Positions 1 to 9,209 of a stretch of 64,000 nt of DNA are shown here, piece after piece. Numbering within the stretch: the first letter of the stretch is position 1; each line of letters starts with the position of its first letter. A model generated the notes under the pieces. It was not told the DNA's origin. It searched no databases and saw nothing but the letters and a program-made list of their open reading frames with translations. The stretch covers positions 992,001 to 1,056,000 of the forward strand of contig NZ_CP100000.1 of NCBI RefSeq assembly GCF_024138165.1, read 5' to 3'. Source of the DNA: Halorussus vallis. GTDB taxonomy: Archaea; Halobacteriota; Halobacteria; Halobacteriales; Haladaptataceae. The position numbers were made by a program, and so were the translations under genes.

Positions 1-821
1 TGGGCGGTCATCGGCACGCCCTTCGGCGGGTCGATCTTGGGGTTCGACCCCGAGTTGTGGATCTTGATGTTGCCGTCGTGGGCTTCGACGTCGCCTTTCA
101 CCTGGGAGTTGTAGACGTTGACCGTCGGGATGTCCGAGCCGTAGTCGCCGTGCGCGCTCGTCGAACCCCGCGTCATGAGCGCGAGCGCGCTGCTGCCGTT
201 CTGCGTGTTCGAGCCGTCCATCGCTATCTGGCAGTGACGCATCGTGATCTCGCCGTTGCCGGCGTAGTAGGAGTAGTAGCCCGCGCTGACGTACCCGTGC
301 GAGGGGAAGTTGTTCCCCGTGTTGTGGATGTGGGTGTTCCGGACCTCGGTTCCGCCGTTGACCCGGAGGTTCCCCCGGGTGTTGTCGTGGAGGTAGCAGT
401 CCTCGACGGTGACGGTCCCGCCGGACCCGTGGGGTTCGGCGTTCTCGGCGTAGATGGCGTTGTCGGCGTGACCCTCGATGTGGACGTTCTTGATGGTGAG
501 GTGACCGACGTGGCGGTTCGGGTCGACCCAGATGGCGGGCTTGTCGCTGCTCGCGGTCGACTTGATGTAGACGTGCTCGATGACGCCCTGGCCGTTCGGG
601 TCCGTGACGGCGCACCCGATGCCGAGTTGGTTCGAGCCGGTTTCGATGTAGCGGTTCTCGACCTGCCAGTTGGCGCTGACGGGGGCGGCTCGGGCGTTCG
701 CGGTGACGCCAGCGCCGAGCGCCGTGACCGACGCCGCGGCCGCACCGGCGAGTCGGAGGTAGCCGCGTCGGTCGAGGGTGGACGGTTCGTCGATGTCGCG
801 TGCCGATTCGTCGCGTGCCAT
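1..821 (-). CDS. Tat-secreted right-handed beta-helix protein (3' end outside window)
   Basis: A partial gene: 273 codons are visible and the C-terminus runs off the left edge. The N-terminus is polar and then carries a twin-arginine motif, DRRGYLRL, at residues 17-24, followed by an Ala-rich hydrophobic stretch ending near ANARA (about residue 45). Export by the Tat pathway is therefore likely. The rest consists of short strands alternating with Asn/Gly/His turns (for example VTVEDCYLHDN, VRNTHIHNT, EITMRHCQIAMDG), the pattern of pectate-lyase-like parallel beta-helices. Such proteins often bind or cut polysaccharides, but no catalytic residues can be assigned here. The ATG was chosen because a TATA element lies 26 nt upstream. 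The function and substrate are unknown. Confidence 0.8.
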   Translation of the reverse strand, partial: MARDESARDIDEPSTLDRRGYLRLAGAAAASVTALGAGVTANARAAPVSANWQVENRYIETGSNQLGIGCAVTDPNGQGVIEHVYIKSTASSDKPAIWVDPNRHVGHLTIKNVHIEGHADNAIYAENAEPHGSGGTVTVEDCYLHDNTRGNLRVNGGTEVRNTHIHNTGNNFPSHGYVSAGYYSYYAGNGEITMRHCQIAMDGSNTQNGSSALALMTRGSTSAHGDYGSDIPTVNVYNSQVKGDVEAHDGNIKIHNSGSNPKIDPPKGVPMTA

Positions 822-846
822 GCCGGTTTCAATGCTATAGAGATAG

Positions 847-854
847 CTTAAATA
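847..854 (-). promoter_or_regulatory. TATA box for the beta-helix gene
   Basis: On the minus strand the element reads TATTTAAG. It ends 26 nt before the ATG at 821, the spacing expected for an archaeal promoter giving a leaderless transcript. Confidence 0.6.
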
Positions 855-1027
855 GACTCTGATTCTGACCGTCGGATTACTGCGGTTATACATTATCACA
901 AGTCCAACGTTGAGAAACGGTAGCTTAGCCGGGCGTACTTCCGACGGTTCGTCGGAATCGCTTCGTCGTGCTCGCACCCTCGGCGGCGGGGACGCTCCGT
1001 CGAGCGATTTCCGTACCGCTCCGGTCG

Positions 1028-1037
1028 TTTTACATAC
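1028..1037 (+). promoter_or_regulatory. TATA box for the 85-residue hypothetical
   Basis: TTTTACATAC, ending 21 nt before the ATG at 1059, fits a leaderless archaeal promoter and supports the small gene downstream. Confidence 0.5.
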
Positions 1038-1058
1038 ACGTGCCACGAGGGTGTAGCC

Positions 1059-1316
1059 ATGACGGGCGACGGTCCGACCGGACGGGATACGCTCCGCGAC
1101 GCGTTCCGGGTCTGGGACGTGAACCGAGCGAATCAGGAGGCCGTCCTGGTGAGTTCGGACGACCAGCACTACGCGGTTCCGCTTCCGGACGAGCACGCCG
1201 ACCTTCTCGAAGCGTTGGCGGAGTCCGGCGGGACGCTCGACGCGACGCTCGTCCCGTCCGACGGGCCGACGTCGTGGGCGGTCGACGCCGTCGACGGCGT
1301 CGACCGCACCGGATAG
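1059..1316 (+). CDS. hypothetical haloarchaeal protein, 85 aa
   Basis: A small acidic soluble protein with no membrane segment, signal peptide or cysteine. A central segment (FRVWDVNRANQEAVLVSSDD) suggests a small beta-rich fold, but I recognise no family. It has third-position G+C like its neighbours and a TATA element about 22 nt upstream, so it looks genuine. It stands alone: the next gene on the same strand starts 209 nt downstream with its own AT-rich upstream region. The function is unknown. Confidence 0.65.
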   Translation: MTGDGPTGRDTLRDAFRVWDVNRANQEAVLVSSDDQHYAVPLPDEHADLLEALAESGGTLDATLVPSDGPTSWAVDAVDGVDRTG

Positions 1317-1525
1317 TCCGTCGGACTGTCGGACCCCGGTTCGCGTGGACGCCGATTCGCCATCGCCGGTCGGCGAGCGACTTCGCGGTGTAACCCCGCT
1401 CCGGCAGTGCGAATCCGAATCGGAAGTTGCGAATCTTGAATAATTTGAAGTATCCTTCTACCTCTCGAAGGGAGGATTGTAGTAAGCACAACTATTATTC
1501 GCCCGCCGTCCGATGGTGTACGTGA

Positions 1526-1897
1526 ATGTCTAGCAATGGTTCGTCGGACGGCACGACGGTTCCGAAGTACGTCTCTCCCGACGGCGTTTTCGCCGACCTG
1601 TTCGACGCGCTCTCCCACCACCGGCGTCGGTTCGTCCTCCACGTCCTCCGAGACGGGAACGAACCGATGTCCCTGGAAACCCTGGGAGCGTACACCGCCG
1701 CGTGGGAACGCGACCAGTCGCCCGAGAACGTCGCCGACGAGCACGTCGAACGCGTCTCGGCGAGTCTCTACCACGCTCATCTGCCGAAACTCCGGGAGAA
1801 GAACCTCGTCGAGTTCGACCGGGCGGAGCGCGTGGTGTCGCTGGCCGACGGGGAAGCGACCGAGCAGTATCGGAACTTGACCGCGGCGCTGGCCTGA
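1526..1897 (+). CDS. DUF7344-type winged-helix regulator
   Basis: A 123-residue winged-helix protein of the haloarchaeal DUF7344 type. The diagnostic segments are LFDALSHHRRRFVLHVLRD near residue 25 (first helices) and the ASLYHAHLPKLREKNLVEFD block near residues 83-102 (recognition helix and wing). This family is abundant in halophilic archaea and is presumed to bind DNA; targets are unknown. Two other members occur in this window (27249-27608 and 56517-56900). An AT-rich element (CAACTATTATTC) lies about 27 nt before the ATG. It stands alone, so its neighbours do not suggest a regulon. Confidence 0.85.
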   Translation: MSSNGSSDGTTVPKYVSPDGVFADLFDALSHHRRRFVLHVLRDGNEPMSLETLGAYTAAWERDQSPENVADEHVERVSASLYHAHLPKLREKNLVEFDRAERVVSLADGEATEQYRNLTAALA

Positions 1898-2046
1898 GTA
1901 TCCGTCGAGGGAGTTTCTGATGGAGCGACGAACCCACCGTCCCCGGCGGTGGGTTCGTGAACGTCGACGGTCACCGACGGGGGTCCAACCGAACGTTTGA
2001 GGTAATCCGTCGATAATCTTCTCTAGATAACAGTAGCATAGCTATC

Positions 2047-2382
2047 ATGAACTGGCGACCAGTCGCCGACGCGTTCGTCCGCTACAGCCTCGCGTACGCG
2101 GGCCTCACGGTCCTGTCCGTCGCGCTTCTCACGAGGAGGGAGGACGTAGTCGCCGCCCTCTTCTTCGCCGGGTTGATACTGCTGTTGTTCACGAAGGGCA
2201 TGGGCGACGTTCGGGTGACCGAACCCACCGCGGGGGAGGCGCTGCACGCGACCGAGGACCAGCGAACGGTCATCGACGTCCACACCCGACTCCCCCTCGG
2301 CGGAGCGCTCTTCTTCTACGGCCTCGGCCTCGCCATCTTCGGCTTCGGCGGGATGGCGCTCGTCGGGAGTTTCATGGGCTGA
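2047..2382 (+). CDS. small membrane protein, 111 aa, function unknown
   Basis: Two hydrophobic helices near the N-terminus (about residues 16-30 and 34-49, the second rich in Ala/Leu/Ile/Phe) and a Gly/Phe-rich helix at the C-terminus (about residues 82-108) flank a short polar loop (GDVRVTEPTAGEALHATEDQ). This is a typical small integral membrane protein of haloarchaea with no catalytic motif. It ends 120 nt before the tRNA gene, which faces it. No function can be proposed. Confidence 0.7.
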   Translation: MNWRPVADAFVRYSLAYAGLTVLSVALLTRREDVVAALFFAGLILLLFTKGMGDVRVTEPTAGEALHATEDQRTVIDVHTRLPLGGALFFYGLGLAIFGFGGMALVGSFMG

Positions 2383-2502
2383 TTCCGGTGGTCGGCTCCA
2401 TCGCTGGAGGCGTATTCTCCGGGTTGCCGTATCGGCCACGGACGCAGCTAGTAGTTCGGTCGGTTACGGCCGGTGAACTACGAGAAGGTAGTACAGTAGG
2501 AT

Positions 2503-2576
2503 GCTCCGTCTGGGATTTGAACCCAGGTCATCGGCTCGAAAGGCCGAAATGATTGGCCGGACTACACCAACGGAGC
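2503..2576 (-). tRNA. tRNA-Glu (anticodon TTC)
   Basis: On the minus strand the acceptor stem is GCTCCGT paired with ACGGAGC. The anticodon stem TCGGC/GCCGA closes the seven-base loop CTTTCGA, giving anticodon TTC for glutamate. The T arm TGGGT TCAAATC CCA is standard, and the D arm (GTGTAGTCCGGCCAATCAT) is the usual haloarchaeal Glu form. The 3' CCA is not encoded; AT follows the last acceptor base. There is no intron. A TTTAAA promoter element lies 27 nt upstream. Confidence 0.96.
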
Positions 2577-2602
2577 GCATTCGAAGATTTTCGCGCTATT
2601 TG

Positions 2603-2608
2603 TTTAAA
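2603..2608 (-). promoter_or_regulatory. TATA box of the tRNA-Glu gene
   Basis: TTTAAA lies 27 nt upstream of the mature tRNA 5' end on the minus strand, with an AT-rich stretch (AAATAG) following it. Confidence 0.6.
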
Positions 2609-2692
2609 CGTTCCGTTATCGCCCGAAGACGCGGGTGTGAGGTGGTCACACCCGACTCGGCGACTCGCGCCGAAACGGGTGTCGCAGTAAGC

Positions 2693-4672
2693 CTACTTCC
2701 CTTCGAAGTTCGGCTCACCGTCGCCCATGAACGCCGTGATGCCCTCCATCAGGTCGTCGGTGTTCATGAGGTGGCCGAACGCCTGAGACTCGACTTCGAG
2801 GCCGGCGTCGGTGTCGTCGCGGCCCGCCAGCATCGCGCGCTTGGTGAACTTCTGGGCGACCGGCGGCCCGGCCGCGAGGTCGGCAGCGAGTTCGAACGCG
2901 CGGTCCTCGAACTCGGAGACGTCGACGACCTCGTTGACGAAGCCGAACTCTTCCATCGTCTCGGCCTCGAAGCGGTCGGCGGTGAAGATGATCTCCTTCG
3001 CGCGGCCCTCGCCGACGATGTGCTTGAGTCGCTGGGTGCCGCCCCAGCCGGGCAGCAGTCCGAGGTCGTGCTCGGGTTGGCCGAACTCCGAACGGTCGGT
3101 GGCGATGCGCATGTCGGCGCAGGTCGCCAGTTCCATCCCGCCGCCGAGGCAGTAGCCGTCGATGGCCGCCAGCACCGGCATCGGGCAGGCTTCGAGTTTG
3201 CCGAAGGTGTCCTGGCCCTTCTTCGAGAGGTCGACCGCGTGGAGCGGGTCGGCCCCGCCCGCGGCCATGCTCTGGACGTCGGCGCCCGCCGAGAACGCCT
3301 TGTCGCCCTCGCCGACGAGCAGCAGGGCGCGAACCTCCTCGTCGTCGGCCAGCGCGTCGATAGCGTCGCCGAGTTCGTCGAGCAGTTCCTCGCTGATGGT
3401 GTTCATCCGGTGAGGTCGGTCGACCACGACCTTGCCGACCATCTCGCCGGGCTTCTCGACGCGGATGGTGTCGTAGTCGTACGCGCCCGACTCGGCGTCG
3501 CCGTCCTCGCCGCCGTAGAAGCCGCCCTGTTCGGCCGCCTCGTAGAGGTAGTCGGTCACGGCGTAGCGGGGTGCGCCGGTTTCCTCGTACAGCTCTTCGA
3601 GGGTCTCGACCAGCGTCGCCAGTCCGGCGTCGTCGGCTATCTTGGCGGGTCCGTCCGGGAAGCCCGCGCCGAGCATCGTCGCCTCGTCGATGGCGTCGGC
3701 GTCGGCCACGTCGTTCTCGATGAGTTTGGCGACCTCGTTGGCCATCACGGCCTGGAGGCGGTGGACCGCCGCCTCGCTGCCCGCGTCGGTGGGGATGTCG
3801 ACGCCGCCGTCGTCGTAGTCGTAGAAGCCCTCGCCGGTCTTCTTGCCGAGTTTCTCCTCCTCGACTTTGCGGACGAGTAGCGGGCAGGGTTCGTAGGCGT
3901 CGCCGAGTACCTCGTGCATGTAGTCGAGCACGTGGTAGCCCACGTCGATGCCGACCTGGTCGGCGAGTTCGAACGACCCCATCGGCAGGCCCATGTCGAA
4001 CTTCGAGGCGCTGTCGACTTCCGCGACGGTGTAGTCGCCGGATTCGACCATCCAGGCCGCCTCGTTCATCAGCGGGACGAGCACGCGGTTGACGATGAAG
4101 CCGGGGCTGTCCTTGTGGACGCGGACGGGCGTCTTGTCCATCGCCTCCGCGAGGTCCTCGGTCACTTCCAGCGTCTCCTCGGCGGTGTGGGCGCCCGAGA
4201 TGACCTCGACCAACTGCATCCGGACCGGCGGGTTGAAGAAGTGCATCCCGCAGAACTGCTCGGGGCGCTCGGTGACCTCCGAGAGTTCGGTCACCGAGAG
4301 GCTGGACGTGTTGGTGGCGAAGATGGCCCGGTCGGGGGCGTACTCCTCGAGTTCGCCGTAGACGTCCTTCTTGATGTCCATCTTCTCGGGGACGGCCTCG
4401 ACGACGAAGTCGGCGTCCGAGACGGCCTCCTCGAAGTCGACGATGGGCGTCACCCGCTCCAGGGCGGCCTCGGCCTCCTCCTCGGAAATCTGGTCCTTCT
4501 CCGCGAGTTTGTCCAGGCTCCACTCGATCTGGTCGTAGCCGTTCTGGACGAACTCCTCTTCGATGTCGCGCAGGTTGACCTCGAACCCGGCCAGCGCCGC
4601 GACTTCGGCGATGCCGTGGCCCATGTTGCCCGCGCCGAGAACCGCGACGGTGTTGATATCTTCGACCTCCAT
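2693..4672 (-). CDS. fused 3-hydroxyacyl-CoA dehydrogenase / enoyl-CoA hydratase
   Basis: A 660-residue bifunctional beta-oxidation enzyme. The N-terminal half is an NAD-dependent 3-hydroxyacyl-CoA dehydrogenase: dinucleotide motif GAGNMG at residues 13-18, catalytic His in GMHFFNPP, then the dimerisation domain with VNRVLVPLMNEAAWM. The last ~260 residues are a crotonase-fold hydratase with both catalytic glutamates (GGGMELATCADMR and FGQPEHDLGL). The domain order, dehydrogenase then hydratase, is the reverse of bacterial FadB and is usual in archaea. I use the internal ATG giving MEVEDINTVAVLG, because the nucleotide-binding strand then begins close to the N-terminus; an ATG ten codons upstream is possible. 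It is divergent from an acyl-CoA dehydrogenase, which fits fatty-acid degradation. Confidence 0.93.
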   Translation of the reverse strand: MEVEDINTVAVLGAGNMGHGIAEVAALAGFEVNLRDIEEEFVQNGYDQIEWSLDKLAEKDQISEEEAEAALERVTPIVDFEEAVSDADFVVEAVPEKMDIKKDVYGELEEYAPDRAIFATNTSSLSVTELSEVTERPEQFCGMHFFNPPVRMQLVEVISGAHTAEETLEVTEDLAEAMDKTPVRVHKDSPGFIVNRVLVPLMNEAAWMVESGDYTVAEVDSASKFDMGLPMGSFELADQVGIDVGYHVLDYMHEVLGDAYEPCPLLVRKVEEEKLGKKTGEGFYDYDDGGVDIPTDAGSEAAVHRLQAVMANEVAKLIENDVADADAIDEATMLGAGFPDGPAKIADDAGLATLVETLEELYEETGAPRYAVTDYLYEAAEQGGFYGGEDGDAESGAYDYDTIRVEKPGEMVGKVVVDRPHRMNTISEELLDELGDAIDALADDEEVRALLLVGEGDKAFSAGADVQSMAAGGADPLHAVDLSKKGQDTFGKLEACPMPVLAAIDGYCLGGGMELATCADMRIATDRSEFGQPEHDLGLLPGWGGTQRLKHIVGEGRAKEIIFTADRFEAETMEEFGFVNEVVDVSEFEDRAFELAADLAAGPPVAQKFTKRAMLAGRDDTDAGLEVESQAFGHLMNTDDLMEGITAFMGDGEPNFEGK

Positions 4673-4787
4673 AGGCGTGGCGTCGGTTCCCGGCCGTTTC
4701 AACGTTTCCCTATCTCGGGTTTGAAACTTACTACGAGTTTACTTGCGGTTACAAAAGGATTTAGGGACGTCCCTGTAACGGGTGCGC

Positions 4788-5939
4788 ATGGACTTCGGAC
4801 TGTCAGACGAGCAGAAGGCCATCCGCGACGAGGTGCGGAAGTTCGCCGACAACGAGATTCGACCGATAGCCAAGGAGTACGACGTCGCCGAGGAGTACCC
4901 CTGGGAGATCATGGACAAGGCCGCCGAGATGGGACTGCTGGGCGCCCACATCCCGATGGAGTACGGCGGTGCGGGCTACAGCAACCTCGAATCGGCCATC
5001 ATCACCGAGGAACTGTTCGCAGTCGACGCCGGCATCGGCCTCTGCATCACCTCCGCGGCGTTCGGCGCCGACGCCATCATGGGCTTCGGCTCCGACGAGC
5101 AGAAGGAGCGCTTCCTGACCCCGGTCGCCGAGGGCGAGGCCATCATGGGCGCGGCCATCTCCGAACCCGACACCGGCTCGGACGTCTCCAGCGTCTCGAC
5201 CAGCGCCGAGAAGGACGGCGACGAGTGGGTCGTAAACGGCAACAAGATGTGGATCACGAACGGCTCGGTCGGCGACTACTACGTCGTGCTCTGCGAGACG
5301 GACCCCGACGCCGACGGCCGCTATAACGGCTTTTCCCAGATCGTCGTCGAGTCCGACCGCGACGGCTTCGAGGCCGACAAGATCACGGGTAAACTCGGCA
5401 TCCGGTCGTCGGACACCGCCGAACTCATCCTCGACGACGTCCGGGTCCCCGAGGAGAACCTCGTCGGCACCCGCGGGATGGGCTTCCTCCAGCAGATGCA
5501 GTTCTTCGACGAGACGCGCACCGCGGTCGCCGCCCAAGGCGTCGGCATCGCGAAGGGCGCCAGCGAGGCCGCCCTGCAGTACGCCGAGGAGCGCGAGCAG
5601 TTCGGCCGACCTATCGGCGACTTCCAGGCCATCCAGCACAAACTCGCCGACATGCACACCCGGACCGAGGCCGCGCGCAACCTCACCTACAAGGCCGCCT
5701 GGAGCGTCGACCAGGGCGAGGACATCACGAAACTCGCCAGCATGGCCAAGGAGTACGCCTCGCGGGTGGCCGTCGACGTGGCCAACGAGGCGGTCCAGAT
5801 TCACGGTGGCGCGGGCTACGTCAACGACTTCCCGGTCGAGCGGTTCTACCGCGACGCGAAGATCACCCAGATCTATGAGGGCACCACCGAGATTCAGAAG
5901 AACATCATCGCCCGCGAGCTGATGGGCAAGGGCTTCTAA
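4788..5939 (+). CDS. acyl-CoA dehydrogenase
   Basis: A 383-residue FAD enzyme that oxidises acyl-CoA to trans-2-enoyl-CoA, passing electrons to ETF. Full family length, with N-terminal helical, middle beta and C-terminal helical domains. The signature [13 protein letters not shown] lies in the middle domain, and the catalytic base is Glu364 in IYEGTTEIQ, the position used by short/medium-chain acyl-CoA dehydrogenases. The ATG is preferred to a GTG two codons upstream. The promoter region is shared with the divergent hydroxyacyl-CoA dehydrogenase/hydratase gene, so the two probably act on the same substrates. A hairpin repeat (5944-6080) begins 4 nt after the stop. Chain-length preference cannot be told from sequence. 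Confidence 0.95.
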   Translation: MDFGLSDEQKAIRDEVRKFADNEIRPIAKEYDVAEEYPWEIMDKAAEMGLLGAHIPMEYGGAGYSNLESAIITEELFAVDAGIGLCITSAAFGADAIMGFGSDEQKERFLTPVAEGEAIMGAAISEPDTGSDVSSVSTSAEKDGDEWVVNGNKMWITNGSVGDYYVVLCETDPDADGRYNGFSQIVVESDRDGFEADKITGKLGIRSSDTAELILDDVRVPEENLVGTRGMGFLQQMQFFDETRTAVAAQGVGIAKGASEAALQYAEEREQFGRPIGDFQAIQHKLADMHTRTEAARNLTYKAAWSVDQGEDITKLASMAKEYASRVAVDVANEAVQIHGGAGYVNDFPVERFYRDAKITQIYEGTTEIQKNIIARELMGKGF

Positions 5940-5943
5940 GACC

Positions 5944-6080
5944 CCACCTTTTTTCTTCGTCGGGTAGCCGTGAGCGCCTGCGGCGCTCCGGCTACCGCTC
6001 CTCGAAAAAATCTGGACCAAAAAAGGCACGCGCTGAGGCCGAGTCGCCGCGGCGACTCGGCCTCAGCGCATCTTCCACTC
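5944..6080 (+). repeat. modular hairpin repeat, copy A (A/B subtype)
   Basis: A 137-bp intergenic element. It starts with CCACCTTTTTT, then a hairpin at 5963-5996 (GGTAGCCG...CGGCTACC, with GCGCC/GGCGC around a TGC loop), then CTCCTCGAAAAAATCTGGACC, AAAAAAGG and CACG. A perfect 38-nt palindrome follows at 6031-6068 (stem CGCTGAGGCCGAGTCGCCG), ending in the block CATCTTCCACT. Copy B has the same blocks, order and total length, with unrelated stem sequences. It begins 4 nt after the acyl-CoA dehydrogenase stop, in the same orientation, so it is probably part of that mRNA's 3' end or marks its termination. Confidence 0.85.
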
Positions 6081-6340
6081 GTTGGGCGACTTCCGCCCTG
6101 ACACTGGTGCGGGCGCACCGGAAGACGGTCGTGCTCGCTTCGCTGCGCGCGCTGCGACTTCCGAGCCTCCGTTCGCTTCGCTCACGGAGACTTCGCGCCC
6201 TGCCGACCGCCACCGCACCGCAACTACGGCTCTCGCCTCCACTCTGTCCAATCTTCGTGCTTTTTCGTCGTCTCGGCATTCCCCGTTCTCGGTTCCGAGT
6301 CGAAGTTTACTCGTTGATGGTAACGCGTAACCATCTCCTC
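6081..6340. other. intergenic stretch without a recognisable gene
   Basis: GC-rich sequence after repeat copy A. It contains a small hairpin (GGTGC GGGC GCACC, 6107-6120) and direct GCTTCGCT/GCGCGC motifs but no open frame with convincing codon use. The phrase CACCGCACCGCAACTACGG near 6210 resembles ACTACCGCACCGCCACGG beside copy B, so the repeated unit may extend this far in a degenerate form. Confidence 0.4.
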
Positions 6341-6346
6341 CATTAA

Positions 6347-6355
6347 TTTTAAGTT
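6347..6355 (+). promoter_or_regulatory. TATA box of the subtilase gene
   Basis: TTTTAAGTT ends 22 nt before the GTG start at 6378, consistent with a leaderless mRNA and with choosing that GTG. Confidence 0.6.
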
Positions 6356-6377
6356 AAGTGGTTATTTCTTACTCGGT

Positions 6378-7898
6378 GTGAAGGAGAAAACCAATCGTCG
6401 CCGGTTTCTGAAGGGAGCGGGTGCGATGCTCGGAGGACTGGCCCTCCCGACCGCGACCGTCTCCGCGAAGTCGGCCGAAAAGCGATACGTCGTCGACCTG
6501 AAGACCGCCGAACCCGGTGCGCTCGACGGACTCACCGTCGTTCACGACCTGAGTCAGATCGACATCGCGGTCGTCGAGGGCGACGCCAGCGCGGTCGAGG
6601 GAACGCGCCACTCGAAGGACGTCGAACTCCGGTACGAGGCCGAGAAGGAGTACGACGAGGACGAGGACGACGAGCGCGAGTACGGCAAGGACGACCCCGA
6701 GGACGGCCTCCCCGCGCGCTTCCAGATGCAGTGGGACAAGCACGCCCAGGAACTGCTGGAGGTCCACGAGGAAACCAGGGGCGAGGGGACCCGCGTGGCG
6801 GTCATCGACTCCGGGGCTATCCGCGACCACCCGGTCCTCGCCGGCCCGCTCAACACGGAACTCTCGAAGAACTTCACGGGCGACGGCGGCGACTTCACCC
6901 CGTTTATCAACGACCACGGCACCCACGTCTCGGGCATCATCGCCGCCGACGGATCGAACGAGAAGGGCGTGCTCGGGACGGCGCCCGAAACCGACCTCCT
7001 CGCGCTCCGGGTGTTCACCGGGCCGTTCGCGTTCTTCGGCGACATCATCGCGGCGATGGTCTACAGCGCCGACGTCGGTTCCGACGTGGCGAACATGAGC
7101 CTCGGCGCGTACCCCCTTCCCAAGGACGCCGACACCGCGACGCTCCGGGACTCCATCGAGCGCGCGTCGGGGTACGCCGACAAGAAGGGGACGCTGATGG
7201 TGGCGGCCGCCGGCAACGACGGGGTCAACCTCGACACAGACGGCGACGTCATCAGCCTCCCGAACGAGGCCGACAACGTGATGAGCATCAGCGCGACCGG
7301 CCCCATCGGCTACCGGTGGGACGACGGGACGGGCGACCGGAAGGAGAACGCCGAGGACTACCACGAAGGCGACGACAGGGACGACGAGGAGGAGGAGAAC
7401 GACGACTTCGACGAACCGCTCGAAGCGCTGCGCGAGTCGACGTCGACGCCCGCAACGTACACGAACTACGGTCGCGACGCGGTCGACGTCAGCGCGCCCG
7501 GCGGCAACTACGTCGAGAGCCCGCCCGAGGGTTCGGATTGGCAGTACGACATGGTGCTTAGCACCGTCTTCGAGTTCGCCGACGACGGGAGCATGGCGCC
7601 CGCCTACGGGTGGAAGGCCGGCACCTCGATGGCCGCGCCGCAGGTCGCGGCGGCCGCCGCGCTCGTCAAGAGCCGGAACCCGGACGCGACGCCCGGCCTC
7701 GTCCGCCGTCACCTCGTAGCGACCGCGAAGGACCTCAACCAGCCGTCGTATCACGGCGAGGGACACCTCGACCTCGAAGAGGCGGTCGAGGAGGAGATCG
7801 ACCGCGACGATTACCGGGACGACGAAGGCGGCGAAGACGGTGAAGGCGGTGAAGGCGGCGAAGACGGCGAAGACGACGAGGGCGGCGAGGACGACTGA
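6378..7898 (+). CDS. Tat-exported subtilisin-like serine protease (S8)
   Basis: A 506-residue secreted protease of the halolysin type. The GTG start gives a Tat signal with RRRFLK at residues 7-12 and a hydrophobic stretch to about residue 30. A propeptide-like region follows, then the catalytic triad: Asp144 in AVIDSG, His180 in NDHGTHVSG and Ser418 in GTSMAAPQ. The oxyanion Asn281 (AAAGND) is present, so it should be active. An acidic insert (about residues 317-350) sits before the Ser segment, and the C-terminus is a Gly/Glu/Asp tail (GGEDGEGGEGGEDGEDD) in place of the PPC or PKD domain of many halolysins. It has its own TATA box and no operon partner. Confidence 0.93.
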   Translation: MKEKTNRRRFLKGAGAMLGGLALPTATVSAKSAEKRYVVDLKTAEPGALDGLTVVHDLSQIDIAVVEGDASAVEGTRHSKDVELRYEAEKEYDEDEDDEREYGKDDPEDGLPARFQMQWDKHAQELLEVHEETRGEGTRVAVIDSGAIRDHPVLAGPLNTELSKNFTGDGGDFTPFINDHGTHVSGIIAADGSNEKGVLGTAPETDLLALRVFTGPFAFFGDIIAAMVYSADVGSDVANMSLGAYPLPKDADTATLRDSIERASGYADKKGTLMVAAAGNDGVNLDTDGDVISLPNEADNVMSISATGPIGYRWDDGTGDRKENAEDYHEGDDRDDEEEENDDFDEPLEALRESTSTPATYTNYGRDAVDVSAPGGNYVESPPEGSDWQYDMVLSTVFEFADDGSMAPAYGWKAGTSMAAPQVAAAAALVKSRNPDATPGLVRRHLVATAKDLNQPSYHGEGHLDLEEAVEEEIDRDDYRDDEGGEDGEGGEGGEDGEDDEGGEDD

Positions 7899-8002
7899 TT
7901 CGGCCTCTGGTCGAGAGCCAGTCGACCTTCGTCCCGGCCGGCGTCGCGCCACCGGGCAAGAAACGACAGCAATTCTTCAATAATACGTTTCAGCGAACCG
8001 TT

Positions 8003-9019
8003 ATGTCGACGGACGCCGACGCTCCGCCCATGCTGCTAGCGGGAACCGGCGACGGTGCGTATCGCATCGACGAACTGCGCGCGACGACCGAAACCAGCGC
8101 GACGAAAGTGCTCGACGCCCCGAACGTCGAGCGCGTCCGGCAGTTCGACGGCGTGGACGGTGTCTTCGCTGCCACCGGCGCGGGACTGTACCACTCGTCG
8201 GACGGGACGGAGTGGACGAACCTGGACGTGCCCCGGGAGACGGTGTACGCGGTCGGCGCGAGTCCGTCTGGCGAGCGAATTTACGCGGGGACGCGTCCGA
8301 CGCACGTGTTCGTCTCCGAACCCCTCCCGGCGGCGAGCGACGGGGGACTCGGACCGCTCGAGTGGCGAGAACTCGACGGGTTCACCGACCTGCCCTCCCG
8401 CGAGGAGTGGGGCGTCCCGCGTCACGACGACGTCGCTCAGGTCCGGAGTCTCTGCACCGACCCCGACGCTCCGAACCGCGTCGTCGCCGGGGTCGAACCC
8501 GGCGGCGTCCACGTCAGCGACGACGGCGGGGAGACGTGGGAGGAGCGGCGGGACGGCGTCCACGACGACATCCACGAACTCCACTGCGTGAGCGCCACGG
8601 AGTACGTCGCCGCGACCGGCGTCGGACTGTACCATACGGAGGACGCCGGTCGCTCGTGGAGGCGACTCGACGACGAGGTCCCCCAGCGGTACTTCCGAGC
8701 GTCGAGGCTCCACGACGGCGTGCTGTACACGTCGGCGGCGTGCGTGCCGCCCAACCGGTGGGAGAGCGACGAGGCGAACCCCGCGCTGTTCGAGTGTCGT
8801 GACGGTCGCACCCTGGAGGCGGTCGACTCCCCGACGCCCGACGAAGTCGTCGTCGGGTGGACGACCGTCGACGGCGACCTCGTCGGCGCGACCCACCGAG
8901 GGACCCTACACCGCCAGCAGTCGGGGGAGTGGCGCGCGGTGGGCGAGGTACCGAACCCGGACGAGACGCTCCACGGACGGTACGTCAACCTCACGTGGTA
9001 CGACCCCGGGCGACGATAG
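8003..9019 (+). CDS. Asp-box (BNR-like) beta-propeller protein
   Basis: A 338-residue soluble protein made of repeats like those of sialidase-type/VPS10 propellers. Asp-box motifs are visible: YHSSDGTEWTNL near residue 62, VHVSDDGGETWEER near 170 and YHTEDAGRSWRRL near 210, each preceded by a hydrophobic strand. No signal peptide or catalytic sialidase residues are evident, so it is probably a structural or ligand-binding propeller of unknown role. The start is the first ATG; an internal ATG (MLLAGTGDG, nine codons later) would also begin at a strand. Monocistronic by spacing. Confidence 0.75.
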   Translation: MSTDADAPPMLLAGTGDGAYRIDELRATTETSATKVLDAPNVERVRQFDGVDGVFAATGAGLYHSSDGTEWTNLDVPRETVYAVGASPSGERIYAGTRPTHVFVSEPLPAASDGGLGPLEWRELDGFTDLPSREEWGVPRHDDVAQVRSLCTDPDAPNRVVAGVEPGGVHVSDDGGETWEERRDGVHDDIHELHCVSATEYVAATGVGLYHTEDAGRSWRRLDDEVPQRYFRASRLHDGVLYTSAACVPPNRWESDEANPALFECRDGRTLEAVDSPTPDEVVVGWTTVDGDLVGATHRGTLHRQQSGEWRAVGEVPNPDETLHGRYVNLTWYDPGRR

Positions 9020-9209
9020 CCCGACCGCACTCGAACCACCGACCGCGCTCGACGCGTGAGGACGGGAGTTCGAGAGGAGCGTCGAAATCGAGATTCGGGA
9101 GCGTCCTCCCGGCCCTCCCAGAGCGGCGCGACCGGGATTCCGGGGTCCTTACATCCGCGAGCAGGGTCCGGTCCCACCATTTATCACCGATACTGCGGAA
9201 CCGTCGAGC

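Noticed and set aside
57-851. Long open frames on the plus strand opposite the beta-helix gene
   Set aside because: High G+C opens antisense frames; the minus frame carries the Tat signal and beta-helix repeats.
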